This document shows positions 15,714 to 25,198 of a stretch of DNA of 64,000 bases, in pieces (the stretch's first letter is position 1; each line of letters begins with the position of its first letter). Source of the DNA: an uncultured Bacillota bacterium (lineage in GTDB: Bacteria > Bacillota > Clostridia > Christensenellales > Pumilibacteraceae); contig CASFJH010000070.1 of assembly GCA_949294845.1 (NCBI GenBank), positions 1 to 64,000 on the forward strand, given 5' to 3'. Below the pieces are notes generated by a model. That model was not told the origin of the DNA. It did no database searches and was given only the letters and a program-made list of their open reading frames with translations. A program made the translations under genes and the position numbers.

Positions 15714-16736
15714 ATGAAAATAGCAGTCGACATATTCGGCGGAGATCATTCTCCTGTCGAAACGGTCAAAGGGGCAGTGCTCGCTCTCGGCGCCGACAAA
15801 GATCTTAAGCTTGTGCTTACGGGCGACAAAGGTGTTATTGAAAGCGAACTTAAAAAGTATTCTTACGACGCGGCGAGAGTCGAGACAGTCGACGCGCCCG
15901 AAGTTATTTCTTGCGACGAGTCGCCCACGTCTGCGATACGCGTAAAAAAGAATTCTTCGCTCGTGGTCGCGTGCGAGCTGCTTAAATCGCGCGACGACAT
16001 TGACGGAATGGTTTCGGCCGGCAGCACCGGAGCCGTGCTTGCCGGTTCTATATTCAAGGTAGGGCGTCTGAAAGGCGTTCAGCGTCCCGCTCTTGCGCCC
16101 GTTCTGCCCACGCTCAAAGGCAGCGACGTCTGCCTCGTCGATTGCGGAGCCAACGTTGATTGCAAGCCGGAATATCTGGTGCAGTTTGCGCTTATGGGCG
16201 TAAGCTATATGCGCGCCGTTTACGGAATCGTCAATCCGCGCGTTGCGCTGGTGTCCGTCGGCGTCGAGGACGAAAAAGGAAACGAGCTAACCAAAGAGGC
16301 GTTTGCGCGGCTTAAAGCGCTCGACATCAATTTCGTGGGCAATATGGAAGCGCGCGACGCGCTTACCGGCGATTACGACGTACTTGTAGCGGACGGTTTT
16401 GTGGGCAACGTGCTGCTTAAGACTGCGGAAGGCACGGCTAAAATGGTCATGAAACTGGTCAAAAATGCCGTTATGTCCAGCACGCTCAGCAAGATAGGCG
16501 CGCTTTTTATGAAAAAGTCTCTGCGCAAGGTAAAGGACGACATGGACTACAATAAAAAAGGCGGCGCGCCGTTACTCGGCATAGACAAGGTCGTTGTTAA
16601 GGCTCACGGCTCTTCCAACGCCGAGTCTTTCGCCGTCGCAATAGCGCAAGCGGCTAAAATGGCCGAAGGCGGCCTTACCGCCGATATTAAAAACGAGCTT
16701 GCCAAAGTAGTCGCGTCCGACAATGCGCAAGCCTGA
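15714..16736 (+). CDS. plsX: Phosphate acyltransferase PlsX
   Basis: A 340-residue PlsX, which makes acyl-phosphate from acyl-ACP for phosphatidic acid synthesis. It opens with MKIAVDIFGGDHSP, and AGSTGAVLAGS and LVDCGANVDCKPEYL are family motifs. The open frame extends to 15678, but ATG 15714 with AAGAGGAAA upstream is the conserved start. It follows rpmF and precedes rnc. The acpP gene that often sits between plsX and rnc in Bacillota is absent here. Confidence 0.96.
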   Translation: MKIAVDIFGGDHSPVETVKGAVLALGADKDLKLVLTGDKGVIESELKKYSYDAARVETVDAPEVISCDESPTSAIRVKKNSSLVVACELLKSRDDIDGMVSAGSTGAVLAGSIFKVGRLKGVQRPALAPVLPTLKGSDVCLVDCGANVDCKPEYLVQFALMGVSYMRAVYGIVNPRVALVSVGVEDEKGNELTKEAFARLKALDINFVGNMEARDALTGDYDVLVADGFVGNVLLKTAEGTAKMVMKLVKNAVMSSTLSKIGALFMKKSLRKVKDDMDYNKKGGAPLLGIDKVVVKAHGSSNAESFAVAIAQAAKMAEGGLTADIKNELAKVVASDNAQA

Positions 16737-16742
16737 AAGATA

Positions 16743-17387
16743 ATGACTGACGCCATGACGGAGAAAGCGCAGAAAGCTGTCGGCGTGACGTTCGGAAACG
16801 TCCGGCTGCTTCAGACGGCGCTCACACATTCTTCATACGTCAACGAGCACGGCGGCGAATCCAACGAGCGGCTGGAATTTCTCGGCGACGCGCTGGTAAA
16901 CTGCATAGTTGCCGAAGCGCTGTATTCGTGCGGCGGCGACGAAGGCGACATGACCGAGCGCCGTAAGCGTATCGTGTCGAAAAAGCCCCTGGCCGAAGCG
17001 GTCAGAAGGCTCGGACTGGAAAAATTGCTCCGCACCGGTCGCGGATCCTCGCAGCTTTCCGAAAAAATGGTTTCGGACGTGTTCGAGGCGGTTGCGGCGG
17101 CGATATATCTCGACTCGGGACCGGACGCGTGCAGACGATTCGTGCTGGGCAATCTCAGAGAGACGGAGTTAAAGGATTTCAAATCGGCTTTGCAGCGTTA
17201 CGCGCAGAAAAAATACGGCAACGGTGCGGTACGTTATGACGGCGAGGTTGACGGACATGCCGTTTCGACGGTGTATGTGGACGGAAAACCGTGCGGCGTC
17301 GGAAAAGGTCGCAACTTGTCGGAAGCGGAGCAGGCCGCCGCGCGCGAAGCCATTGATAAATTGGGAATTGACGCCGATTTTATTTGA
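16743..17387 (+). CDS. rnc: Ribonuclease III
   Basis: A 214-residue double-strand RNA endonuclease. The signature is NERLEFLGDAL (Glu45, Asp49), with the second acidic pair in VSDVFEAVAAAIYLD (Asp112, Glu115). The C-terminal double-strand RNA-binding domain (about residues 145-210) is present. The protein is slightly shorter than typical (about 225-240 residues), mostly through a short linker. It starts 6 nt after plsX. smc follows 78 nt downstream, the standard rnc-smc-ftsY order. Confidence 0.95.
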   Translation: MTDAMTEKAQKAVGVTFGNVRLLQTALTHSSYVNEHGGESNERLEFLGDALVNCIVAEALYSCGGDEGDMTERRKRIVSKKPLAEAVRRLGLEKLLRTGRGSSQLSEKMVSDVFEAVAAAIYLDSGPDACRRFVLGNLRETELKDFKSALQRYAQKKYGNGAVRYDGEVDGHAVSTVYVDGKPCGVGKGRNLSEAEQAAAREAIDKLGIDADFI

Positions 17388-17465
17388 TTTTTTTATCGGC
17401 GTGTGCTACACTTTATATTATAATCCATATCCGGCCTCAGCGTCGGGTTATCAGAGGAATTTTCG

Positions 17466-20400
17466 TTGAAGTTCAAGAAACTTGAGGTGTTCGGGTTCAA
17501 ATCGTTCGCCGACAAACTGGAAGTAAAATTTTCCGACGGCGTTACCGCTATCGTCGGACCTAACGGCTGCGGCAAATCCAACGTAGCCGACTCAATACGC
17601 TGGGTGCTCGGCGAGCAGTCGGCCAAATTGTTGCGCGGCTCCAGTATGCAGGACGTTATTTTTAACGGCACCGAAAAACGCAAATCGCTTTCTTTCTGCG
17701 AAGTCAGTTTGTATTTCGACAATACCAACCGACAGCTTTTTCCCGCGCTCGAATATGAGGAAGTTGTCATTTCGCGCAAGCTGTACCGCTCGGGCGAGAG
17801 CGAGTACGCCATCAACAAATCGCCCTGCCGGCTCAAAGATATTACGGATCTTCTGCGCGACGGCGGAATGGGGCGCGAAGGGTATTCGATAATCGGTCAG
17901 GGACGTATAGACGAACTGCTTTCCGCCAAACCGGAGGACAGGCGCGCCATATTCGAGGAGGCCGCGGGTATTTCCAAATTCAAAGCGAGAAAAGTCGACG
18001 CCGAGCGCAAGCTTGCGCGCACGCGCGACAACATTACCCGTATAAACGATATCCTTGCCGAAAAGTCGCGTATTCTCGAGCCACTCACCCGACAGTCCGA
18101 GGCGGCGCGCAAATGGCTGGATTACCGCGATAAACTCAAACAGCTCGAGATAAATACATATATTCATCAGTACGAATCCGCCAACGACGCCAAAGCAGTT
18201 ATAAACGACAGGCTTAACGGCGTGAACGAGGAGATTACTCTGCGCGAGCACGAATGTGACGCCGCGACCGAAGCGTATAACGAGGCGGCCGCCAAGCTGA
18301 GCGGTATCGACCGCGATATAGACGCTCTCAGAGAGGAGCTGCTTACTCTTACCGTCGGTATGGAGAAACAGGCGGGCGAAGTAAGGCTGCTTTCGGAGAG
18401 AATGGGCAACCTGACGGATAAGGCCGACGAGCTGAAAAAGGAAAACGACGCCGGAGGGCGCGAATATCTTAAGGTTATCGACCTCATCGAAAACGGCGAG
18501 CGCGACAGGCAGACTTTGCAGAAGGAGCTTGACGCCGCGCAGCTGTCCAACGAGAAGATAAACGAGCGGTATCTCGGCGTTGTCGAGGCGCTGACAGAGG
18601 GCGAGGGCGAGATTGAAAGCAGTCACAAGGCGATAATCGAGGCGATGGACAAGCTCGCGGATATTCGTTCCAATATGTCCAGACTGCTTGCCGAAAAGGA
18701 AGGACTCAAAGAGCAGGTTTCCGCTCTTAACGAACGTATCGGATTCATGCGCGATTCGCTCGGCAGTTACGTTGAGACGGAGAGCGCGCTGCGCGCCGAG
18801 GTGGAAACGCTCTCGCGCGAACGCGGCGAGCGCAATGCCGAGCTGGACAAGCTGTACGAAAAAAACAATGAGAATATAGCCGATCTTAACCGTCTGGAAA
18901 GAGAGCTCGAGGGGCTCAAGACTGATTTTTACATGGCGAAATCGCGCTATAAAATGCTGTCCGAGATACACGAGGCTTACGACGGATACGCAGTGAGCGT
19001 CCGCAATCTTCTTAACGCGGCAAAGACGGACAAGGCGGTCGCCGACAGGATAGAGGGCGTCGTCGCCGATCTTATCGACGTGGACTCACAGTACGAAACG
19101 GCTATAGAAATGGCGCTCGGCGGCGCGTTGCAGAACGTTGTCACCGAAACGGAAGAGGAAGTCAAGTACCTTATCGCTTTCCTTAAGTCGAAGCGTTTGG
19201 GGCGAGTCACGTTCCTGCCCGTTTCTGCAGCAAAACCCCGTTCTATAGACAGGCAGTATACGGACGCCGGGTTCAAGGGCGCGATAGGCGTGGCGGTAGA
19301 TCTCATACGTTACGACAAAAAATACGACGGCGTTATGCGCGCGCTGCTCGGCGGCACGCTGGTCGTAGATAACGTGGACAACGCCGTGGCGATAGCGCGC
19401 CGTACCGATTATTCCTTCCGTATAGTGACGCTCGACGGCGACGTTATAAATCCTCAGGGCTCGATAACGGGCGGAAGTAAGAAAGCCGACGTCAGCAATC
19501 TGCTGAGCCGCGAGCGCGAGATAGCCGACGCCAAAGCGAAAATGACGCAGACCGAATCGGCCATTACAGCCAAAACGGCCGAGCAGGAATCGATAAAATC
19601 CGGACAGCAGGCGCTTGCCGAAAAGCTCAAGGCCGCGCGCGAGCTCATGCACGATTCGGACGTAGCCTACGCCGCCAAGAGCGAGGCGCTGTCTGCGGCG
19701 GTCGAACAGCTTAACGAGAGAAAGGCGACGCTCGAGACGGCCGAGAGCGAGGCTGCCGAAAAGCAGGCGCGCATAGACGCTATAGAAAATGATATAAACA
19801 GCGTAGGCGAGCTGGAAGAACTGATAAATTCCAAAAAGCAGTCGGTCAGCGACGTAAGCGAGGAGCGCAGACAGCAGTTTGAGTCGCTCAGGCGCGACCG
19901 CGACGCTTTGCACGAACAGCTCACCTCGGGCAGAGTCAAAGCGACCGAACTTACCGCGCAGCTCAACGCGCTTAACGCCGACATCGAACGGCTTAAAGCC
20001 AATGCAGCGGCTTTGACGGAAAAGATAGAGCGCAATAACGTGGTTATCGAAGAAAATACGGCGGCCGCGCGCGCTCTCAACTCGCAGATAAAAGCAATAA
20101 CCGAAGGCAGCGGTTCTGACGACGACGCGCGCGTTAAAGCCTTACGCGCGGAACTGGGCGACCTTGACGCGTTCAAGCAGAAGCTTACTTCAAACCGCGC
20201 CGAGCTCGACAACAAGCGTATCGCGCTTATGAACGAGTTGCAGAAGCTCCACGAGAACGCCAATAAAGAGCGTATGCTGCTGCTTAAAGTGGATACCGAC
20301 ATCGAGCAGATGCAGCAGCGCGTTCTCGAAGAATATAACCTCGAATACGCGGACTGTCTGCCTTTTAAAGAGGAAAACTTCGACGTCGAAAAGGGCGTTG

Positions 20401-21065
20401 CCGAATCCAACAGGCTCAAGCGCCAGATGAACGCGCTCGGCCACGTTAACCTCGACTCAATCGAGCAGTGCAAGGAGATATACAACAGCTACCACGAGAT
20501 GGACGTACAGCGCGAAGATCTGGTGAAGGCCGAGGACGATCTGGTCAGCATCATAAAAGAGCTGAGCGCCGAAATGCTTACCCGTTTTACCGATCAGTTC
20601 GAGCAGATAAGAGCAAACTTTACAAAGATATTCACCGAGCTGTTCGACGGGGGCACCGCGGATCTCGTGCTTTTAGAGAGCGAAAATCCGCTCGAGGCCG
20701 GCATAGATATCGTCGCTCAGCCTCCGCAGAAAAAGCTTCAGTCAATCTCGCTGCTTTCCGGCGGAGAGCGCGCGCTTACCGCAATCGCCATACTTTTCGC
20801 CATTCTGCGCCTCAAGCCGATGCCGTTCTGCGTGCTGGACGAGATAGAGGCGGCGCTCGACGACGCGAACGCCGGCCGGTTTGCCAAATATCTCCGCAGA
20901 TTCAGCGAGGGAACGCAGTTCATAGTCATTACTCACCGTAAGCCCACAATGGAACTGGCGGACAATCTTTACGGTGTTACCATGGAGGAGAAGGGCGTCA
21001 GTAAAATCGTGTCTGTCAAGCTTTCCGACGCGATAAGGGCGGCGCAGCCTGCGCAGATCGCGTAA
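17466..21065 (+). CDS. smc: Chromosome segregation ATPase SMC
   Basis: A 1199-residue SMC. The Walker A motif is GPNGCGKSN (residues 31-39). Two long coiled-coil arms flank a hinge (about residues 500-660, with GALQNVV and GGTLVVDNVDNA). The C-terminal signature LLSGGERALTA and Walker B FCVLDEIEAALDD complete the ATPase head. SMC with ScpAB organises and helps segregate replicated chromosomes. The start is TTG 17466 with AGAGGAA upstream, giving the conserved (M)KFKKLEVFGFKSFADK. A long antisense ORF (17592-18971) within it is a codon-bias shadow. Confidence 0.97.
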   Translation: MKFKKLEVFGFKSFADKLEVKFSDGVTAIVGPNGCGKSNVADSIRWVLGEQSAKLLRGSSMQDVIFNGTEKRKSLSFCEVSLYFDNTNRQLFPALEYEEVVISRKLYRSGESEYAINKSPCRLKDITDLLRDGGMGREGYSIIGQGRIDELLSAKPEDRRAIFEEAAGISKFKARKVDAERKLARTRDNITRINDILAEKSRILEPLTRQSEAARKWLDYRDKLKQLEINTYIHQYESANDAKAVINDRLNGVNEEITLREHECDAATEAYNEAAAKLSGIDRDIDALREELLTLTVGMEKQAGEVRLLSERMGNLTDKADELKKENDAGGREYLKVIDLIENGERDRQTLQKELDAAQLSNEKINERYLGVVEALTEGEGEIESSHKAIIEAMDKLADIRSNMSRLLAEKEGLKEQVSALNERIGFMRDSLGSYVETESALRAEVETLSRERGERNAELDKLYEKNNENIADLNRLERELEGLKTDFYMAKSRYKMLSEIHEAYDGYAVSVRNLLNAAKTDKAVADRIEGVVADLIDVDSQYETAIEMALGGALQNVVTETEEEVKYLIAFLKSKRLGRVTFLPVSAAKPRSIDRQYTDAGFKGAIGVAVDLIRYDKKYDGVMRALLGGTLVVDNVDNAVAIARRTDYSFRIVTLDGDVINPQGSITGGSKKADVSNLLSREREIADAKAKMTQTESAITAKTAEQESIKSGQQALAEKLKAARELMHDSDVAYAAKSEALSAAVEQLNERKATLETAESEAAEKQARIDAIENDINSVGELEELINSKKQSVSDVSEERRQQFESLRRDRDALHEQLTSGRVKATELTAQLNALNADIERLKANAAALTEKIERNNVVIEENTAAARALNSQIKAITEGSGSDDDARVKALRAELGDLDAFKQKLTSNRAELDNKRIALMNELQKLHENANKERMLLLKVDTDIEQMQQRVLEEYNLEYADCLPFKEENFDVEKGVAESNRLKRQMNALGHVNLDSIEQCKEIYNSYHEMDVQREDLVKAEDDLVSIIKELSAEMLTRFTDQFEQIRANFTKIFTELFDGGTADLVLLESENPLEAGIDIVAQPPQKKLQSISLLSGGERALTAIAILFAILRLKPMPFCVLDEIEAALDDANAGRFAKYLRRFSEGTQFIVITHRKPTMELADNLYGVTMEEKGVSKIVSVKLSDAIRAAQPAQIA

Positions 21066-21086
21066 ACCCGCTTGACATACAAGCTC

Positions 21087-21106
21087 GCCGCATATTTTTA
21101 TGCGGC
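21087..21106 (+). other. Perfect inverted repeat between smc and the oxidoreductase
   Basis: GCCGCATA-4 nt-TATGCGGC, an 8-bp perfect stem 22 nt after the smc stop. TTGACA lies just upstream (21072-21077), but no good -10 is found at 17 nt. There is no T-run after the stem. It may be an operator or a weak terminator. Confidence 0.4.
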
Positions 21107-21153
21107 GTGATTTATATAGTTTGAGCGCCCGTTACAGCGGCGCGGGAGGAAAC

Positions 21154-22401
21154 ATGAAGCATTATGACGTTATAGTGACCGGAGGCGGCTATTCCGGATG
21201 CGCCGCGGCCGTTGCGGCGGCTCGCGGCGGCGCAAAGGTTCTGCTGACCGAGCGTTCAAACTGTCTCGGAGGCGCGGCGGTCAACTGTCTGGTAAACCCG
21301 TATATGGGTATGCATACCGTAATAGACGGCAAAAACGTCGCTCTCTCGCAGGGAATATTTTCAGAGATAAATTCGCGGCTGGAAGGCTTCGGCGCAAAGC
21401 GCGGGGGTATTTTCAGCGAGGAGTTTCTTAAAATCGTGCTGAACGAGATGCTTGAGGAAAGCGGCGCGGAAGTATTGTATCATGCGCTGCTTACTGGCGC
21501 CGAGTGCCGCGACGGCAGGACGGAAAACGCGACGTTTGCGGTAAAAAGCGGCTGCCTTACTCTGTCCGCCGATTACTTTATCGACGCTACCGGAGACGCC
21601 GATCTTGCATTTTTCGCAGGCTTTCCTTACAGACTGGGACGGGAAAGCGATTCGCTTTGCCAGCCGATGACGCTATGCTTCAGGCTGTCCGGCGTGAACA
21701 GAGCGGAGCTTACTCCCGAAGCGTTCGACGCCATGCAGAAGCTGTATAAACAAAAACGCGAGCAGGGCGAAATTTCCAATCCGCGCGAAGACATTCTCAT
21801 GTTCGATACTTTAAACGACGATATCGTGCATTTCAATACCACGCGCATTGTGAAGCTTAACCCTACCGATCCCTTCGATATTTCGCGCGCGGAGACCGAA
21901 GCGCGAAAGCAAGTGCTCGAAATGTACCGCTTTCTCAAGCAGAACGTCGCGGCATTTAAAAACAGCAGTCTTATCATGACCGCCGCCGACATAGGAGTCA
22001 GAGAGAGCCGCATGATAGACGGGCTTTACAGACTGACCGGCGAAGAGCTGCGCGCGTGCTGCCGTTTCGACGACGGTATAGCGTTCGGCAATTACGATAT
22101 CGATATCCATAACCCTACGGGAACGGGAACCTCGCATTACTACTTTAAAGCCGGAGAATATTACGCCATTCCTTACCGGTGTTTGGTTCCGCGCGGCTCT
22201 GTAAATACTCTCGTTACCGGACGCTGTATTTCGGTCGATCACGAGGCTCAGGCGTCGATAAGAATAATGCCCATAGTGTGCTGCCTCGGCGAGGCCGCCG
22301 GAACCGCCGCGGCAATCGCAGTCAAAAACCGCTGCGACGTTTCATGCGTCGACGCTAAGACCTTGCGCGAAACCTTGCGCGCAAACGGCGCGTTCTGCTG
22401 A
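21154..22401 (+). CDS. FAD-dependent oxidoreductase (FAD_oxidored/PF12831-like)
   Basis: A 415-residue flavoprotein. It has the N-terminal dinucleotide-binding loop VTGGGYSGCAAAVAAARGG, an ERSNCLGG second motif, the mid-protein IDATGDADLAFFAG motif typical of this family, and a C-terminal GEAAGTAAAIA. The substrate is unknown; relatives are often linked to sugar or organic acid oxidation. GGGAGGA precedes ATG 21154; the longer frame starting at 21100 lacks a ribosome site. It separates smc from ftsY, which are usually adjacent, so it looks like a later insertion into the block. Base and codon usage look like the neighbours. Confidence 0.8.
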   Translation: MKHYDVIVTGGGYSGCAAAVAAARGGAKVLLTERSNCLGGAAVNCLVNPYMGMHTVIDGKNVALSQGIFSEINSRLEGFGAKRGGIFSEEFLKIVLNEMLEESGAEVLYHALLTGAECRDGRTENATFAVKSGCLTLSADYFIDATGDADLAFFAGFPYRLGRESDSLCQPMTLCFRLSGVNRAELTPEAFDAMQKLYKQKREQGEISNPREDILMFDTLNDDIVHFNTTRIVKLNPTDPFDISRAETEARKQVLEMYRFLKQNVAAFKNSSLIMTAADIGVRESRMIDGLYRLTGEELRACCRFDDGIAFGNYDIDIHNPTGTGTSHYYFKAGEYYAIPYRCLVPRGSVNTLVTGRCISVDHEAQASIRIMPIVCCLGEAAGTAAAIAVKNRCDVSCVDAKTLRETLRANGAFC

Positions 22402-22516
22402 CGGCGGAGCGCTGCCGCACAACTAAGGCGCGAAACACTGCTTTACGTCGGTATTTAGGGCATGGCGGCGCGTCAGACAAGGCTGTAATTACCGATAATC
22501 CGGGAGGTAAACCGAA

Positions 22517-23416
22517 TTGGGACTGTTTTCCAAGATAAAGGAAGGACTTAAAAAGACAAAGGAAGCGCTTGCCTATAAGCTGAACAAGGTGTTTACCGGC
22601 GGCGTTCTCAACGACGATTTTTACGACGAACTGGAATACGCGCTCATTACTTCCGATATGGGCGCACAGGCGGCGGACGAGCTGATGGAATCTTTGCGCG
22701 CCGTTATCGACGAAAAACACATACGCGACACCGAAAGCGTAAAGACAGAGCTCAAGCGGCTTATGACAGAAATGCTGGAAGCTTTTGAAAAGCCGGAATA
22801 CGAATATCCGCTTATAATCACCGTTACCGGCGTGAACGGAGTGGGTAAGACGACGGCGATAGGTAAGCTGGCAAAGAAATTCAGATCCGAAGGCAAAGAC
22901 GTGCTTATCGCCGCCGCCGACACTTTCCGCGCCGCGGCTGCCGATCAGCTTACCGTCTGGGCGGAGCGCGCCGGCGTGAGGATAGTCAAGCACGCCGAAG
23001 GCGCCGATCCCGGAGCAGTCGTTTACGACGCCATAATGAGCTTCAAGGCACGCGGCAACGACGTTCTGCTTATCGATACCGCCGGCAGGCTGCACAACAA
23101 GAAGAATCTGATGGACGAACTTGGTAAGATATCGCGCATCGTCGAGAGAGAAGCTCCCGACGCAATGAAGCTTAATTATATCGTGCTTGACGCCACGACG
23201 GGGCAGAACGCAGTCTCACAGGTGGAAGTTTTCGACGAGGCGATAGACATAGACGGAATCATTCTGACCAAGCTTGACGGAACGGCAAAGGGCGGCGTGG
23301 TGCTGGCAATAGCGTCCGAGCTTCAGGTGCCGGTAGTATATGTGGGCGTGGGAGAAGGCATAGACGACCTGGAGGATTTTTCCGCAGAGGATTTTGTCGA
23401 GGGAATTGTCGGCTGA
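22517..23416 (+). CDS. ftsY: Signal recognition particle receptor FtsY
   Basis: A 299-residue SRP receptor GTPase. It has an N domain (about residues 1-90), G1 GVNGVGKTTAIGKLA, ADTFRAAAADQL, DTAGR and TKLDGTAKGG. It docks the ribosome-SRP complex at the membrane with Ffh, encoded just downstream. It is short, with no acidic A domain, as in many Gram-positive forms. The start is TTG 22517 with GGGAGGT 8 nt upstream. Transcription ends at a hairpin overlapping the ylxM-ffh promoter. Confidence 0.96.
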   Translation: MGLFSKIKEGLKKTKEALAYKLNKVFTGGVLNDDFYDELEYALITSDMGAQAADELMESLRAVIDEKHIRDTESVKTELKRLMTEMLEAFEKPEYEYPLIITVTGVNGVGKTTAIGKLAKKFRSEGKDVLIAAADTFRAAAADQLTVWAERAGVRIVKHAEGADPGAVVYDAIMSFKARGNDVLLIDTAGRLHNKKNLMDELGKISRIVEREAPDAMKLNYIVLDATTGQNAVSQVEVFDEAIDIDGIILTKLDGTAKGGVVLAIASELQVPVVYVGVGEGIDDLEDFSAEDFVEGIVG

Positions 23417-23420
23417 ACGC

Positions 23421-23449
23421 TTGACAAACGTTTTAACCCCGGTTATAAT
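23421..23449 (+). promoter_or_regulatory. Consensus promoter of ylxM-ffh operon
   Basis: TTGACA (23421-23426), 17-nt spacer, TATAAT (23444-23449), only 4 nt after the ftsY stop. The expected start, about 23456, falls inside the left arm of the terminator stem at 23453-23489. Confidence 0.85.
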
Positions 23450-23452
23450 TAT

Positions 23453-23489
23453 AGCTGTAAAGTTAATATGCTTTACAGCTAATTTTTTT
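23453..23489 (+). terminator. Intrinsic terminator of ftsY overlapping the next promoter's start point
   Basis: A perfect 10-bp stem (AGCTGTAAAG at 23453-23462, CTTTACAGCT at 23471-23480) with an 8-nt loop and AA plus seven T. Transcripts from ftsY contain the full stem. Transcripts begun at about 23456 lack its outermost 3 bp. Confidence 0.75.
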
Positions 23490-23505
23490 GTGAGCGTAGT
23501 GTCGC

Positions 23506-23823
23506 GTGTCAAAAAATTTGGAAATCGGCATACTGAATCAGATTTACGGACGGTTGCTTACGGAAAATCAGCGCGAGATAACCGCCAGCTATTACGACGG
23601 CGATCTGTCTCTTGCCGAAATAGCGGAGAACACCGGCATTACCAGACAGGCGGTGCGCGACGCGCTTGTAAAGGCTGAGACGGCGCTTAAAGGGTACGAG
23701 GCGTCTCTGGGGCTTTACGCCCGTTCTCAGCGCGTTGTGGCCAAGTTGGGAAAGCTGAGGACCGCCGTGTCGGAAAACGGCGAGGCGCTTCGGCTGATAG
23801 ACGAAATAGTCGAACTGCTATAG
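23506..23823 (+). CDS. ylxM: YlxM/p13-like DNA-binding protein
   Basis: A 105-residue helix-turn-helix protein of the UPF0122 (YlxM) family. It has the sigma-region-4-like segment LSLAEIAENTGITRQAVRDAL near residue 32, preceded by LTENQREITASYY. These proteins are nearly always encoded beside ffh and may regulate or assist the SRP pathway; the precise role is not established. The start is GTG 23506; I see no good Shine-Dalgarno ahead of it. It stands 8 nt upstream of ffh. Confidence 0.9.
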   Translation: MSKNLEIGILNQIYGRLLTENQREITASYYDGDLSLAEIAENTGITRQAVRDALVKAETALKGYEASLGLYARSQRVVAKLGKLRTAVSENGEALRLIDEIVELL

Positions 23824-23831
23824 GAGATACA

Positions 23832-25160
23832 ATGGGTTTATTCGGCGGACTGAGCGAAAAACTTAATCACGTTTTCAGCAAAATTACTTCGCGGGGCAAG
23901 CTTACCGATCTTGAGATCAGGCAGGCGATGCGCGAGATACGCGTGGCGTTACTCGAAGCCGACGTGAGTTTTCCCGTTGTCAAGGATTTTATAGCGCGGG
24001 TGTCGGAGGAAGCGTCGGGCGAGAAAATTTTAAACAGTCTTACTCCGGGGCAGCAGGTCGTAAAGATCGTCAACGACGAGCTTGTGCGGCTTATGGGCGG
24101 CACTGCGGCAAAGCTGGAAGTAAGTCCCAAACCTCCTACGGTCATCATGATGTGCGGACTTCAGGGCGCCGGCAAAACGACCATGTGCGGCAAGCTGGCG
24201 TATCTGTTGAAAAAGCAGGGTAAAAAGCCGTTGCTGGCGGCGTGCGACGTTTACCGTCCGGCAGCAATAAATCAGCTGAAAGTAGTAGGCAAAAACGTAA
24301 ATACCGAGGTTTACGAGCGCGGCACGCAAAATCCGGTAAAGACTGCGGTCGAAGCGGTCGCCGAGGCGAAATCGAAGGGTTACGACACGGTTATCATAGA
24401 TACCGCCGGCCGCCTGCACATAAACGACGAGCTGATGACGGAGCTCCAAAACATTAAAAAGGAGCTGTCGCCCTCGGAGATACTGCTCACCGTCGATTCG
24501 ATGACCGGTCAGGACGCCGTTACGGTGGCTACCGCGTTCAACGAAAGGCTTGACATTACGGGCGTGATTCTTACCAAGCTGGACGGCGATACGCGCGGCG
24601 GCGCGGCGCTGTCTATACGCGCGGTAACCGGCAAACCTATAAAATTCTGCGGCGTAGGAGAGAAGCCTACCGATATAGAGCCGTTCTATCCCGACCGTAT
24701 GGCGTCGCGCATACTGGGCATGGGAGACGTACTTACTCTCATAGAAAAAGCCGAGAGCGCCGTAAGCGAGCAGGAAATGAAAGCGCTGGAAAAGAAAATG
24801 CGCGAAAACAGCTTTACGCTCGACGATTTTCTCACCCAGTTCGAAAACCTCGGCAAAATGGGCAACATAGCCGATCTGCTGGCGATGGTGCCCGGTGCGT
24901 CAAAGCTGAAGATTTCCGCCGACGATATAGACGAAAAGCGCATATCGCGTTTCAAGGCGATAATAAAATCGATGACCATGCAGGAGCGCGAGCGTCCCGA
25001 AATAATTAAATCGTCCAGGCGCAAGCGCATAGCTGCCGGTTCGGGTACGACTATCCAGGACGTAAATCAGCTTCTGAAGCAGTTCGAACAGACCAAAGAC
25101 ATGATGAAGGCGATGAACGGCAAAGGCCGCAAAGCCGGAATGTTCGGCAGATTCCGTTAA
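23832..25160 (+). CDS. ffh: Signal recognition particle protein Ffh
   Basis: A 442-residue SRP GTPase. The N domain is followed by the G domain (GLQGAGKTTMCGKLA near residue 106, DVYRPAAINQL, DTAGRLH, TKLDGDTRGG) and the methionine-rich M domain (about residues 300-435, RRKRIAAGSGTTIQDVNQLL) that binds SRP RNA and signal peptides. AGGAG lies before ATG 23832. The SRP RNA gene itself was not found in this window. The rpsP gene follows. Confidence 0.97.
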   Translation: MGLFGGLSEKLNHVFSKITSRGKLTDLEIRQAMREIRVALLEADVSFPVVKDFIARVSEEASGEKILNSLTPGQQVVKIVNDELVRLMGGTAAKLEVSPKPPTVIMMCGLQGAGKTTMCGKLAYLLKKQGKKPLLAACDVYRPAAINQLKVVGKNVNTEVYERGTQNPVKTAVEAVAEAKSKGYDTVIIDTAGRLHINDELMTELQNIKKELSPSEILLTVDSMTGQDAVTVATAFNERLDITGVILTKLDGDTRGGAALSIRAVTGKPIKFCGVGEKPTDIEPFYPDRMASRILGMGDVLTLIEKAESAVSEQEMKALEKKMRENSFTLDDFLTQFENLGKMGNIADLLAMVPGASKLKISADDIDEKRISRFKAIIKSMTMQERERPEIIKSSRRKRIAAGSGTTIQDVNQLLKQFEQTKDMMKAMNGKGRKAGMFGRFR

Positions 25161-25198
25161 ATAAAAATTAATTTTATACAATACAAGGAGAAAGAAAA

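Noticed and set aside
17592..18971. 459-codon open frame antisense to smc
   Set aside because: It lies wholly within the conserved smc gene, has no ribosome site or recognisable domain, and arises from the codon usage of the sense strand.
21087..21106. Inverted repeat after smc as an intrinsic terminator
   Set aside because: The stem is good, but no T-run follows; kept only as an unassigned repeat.
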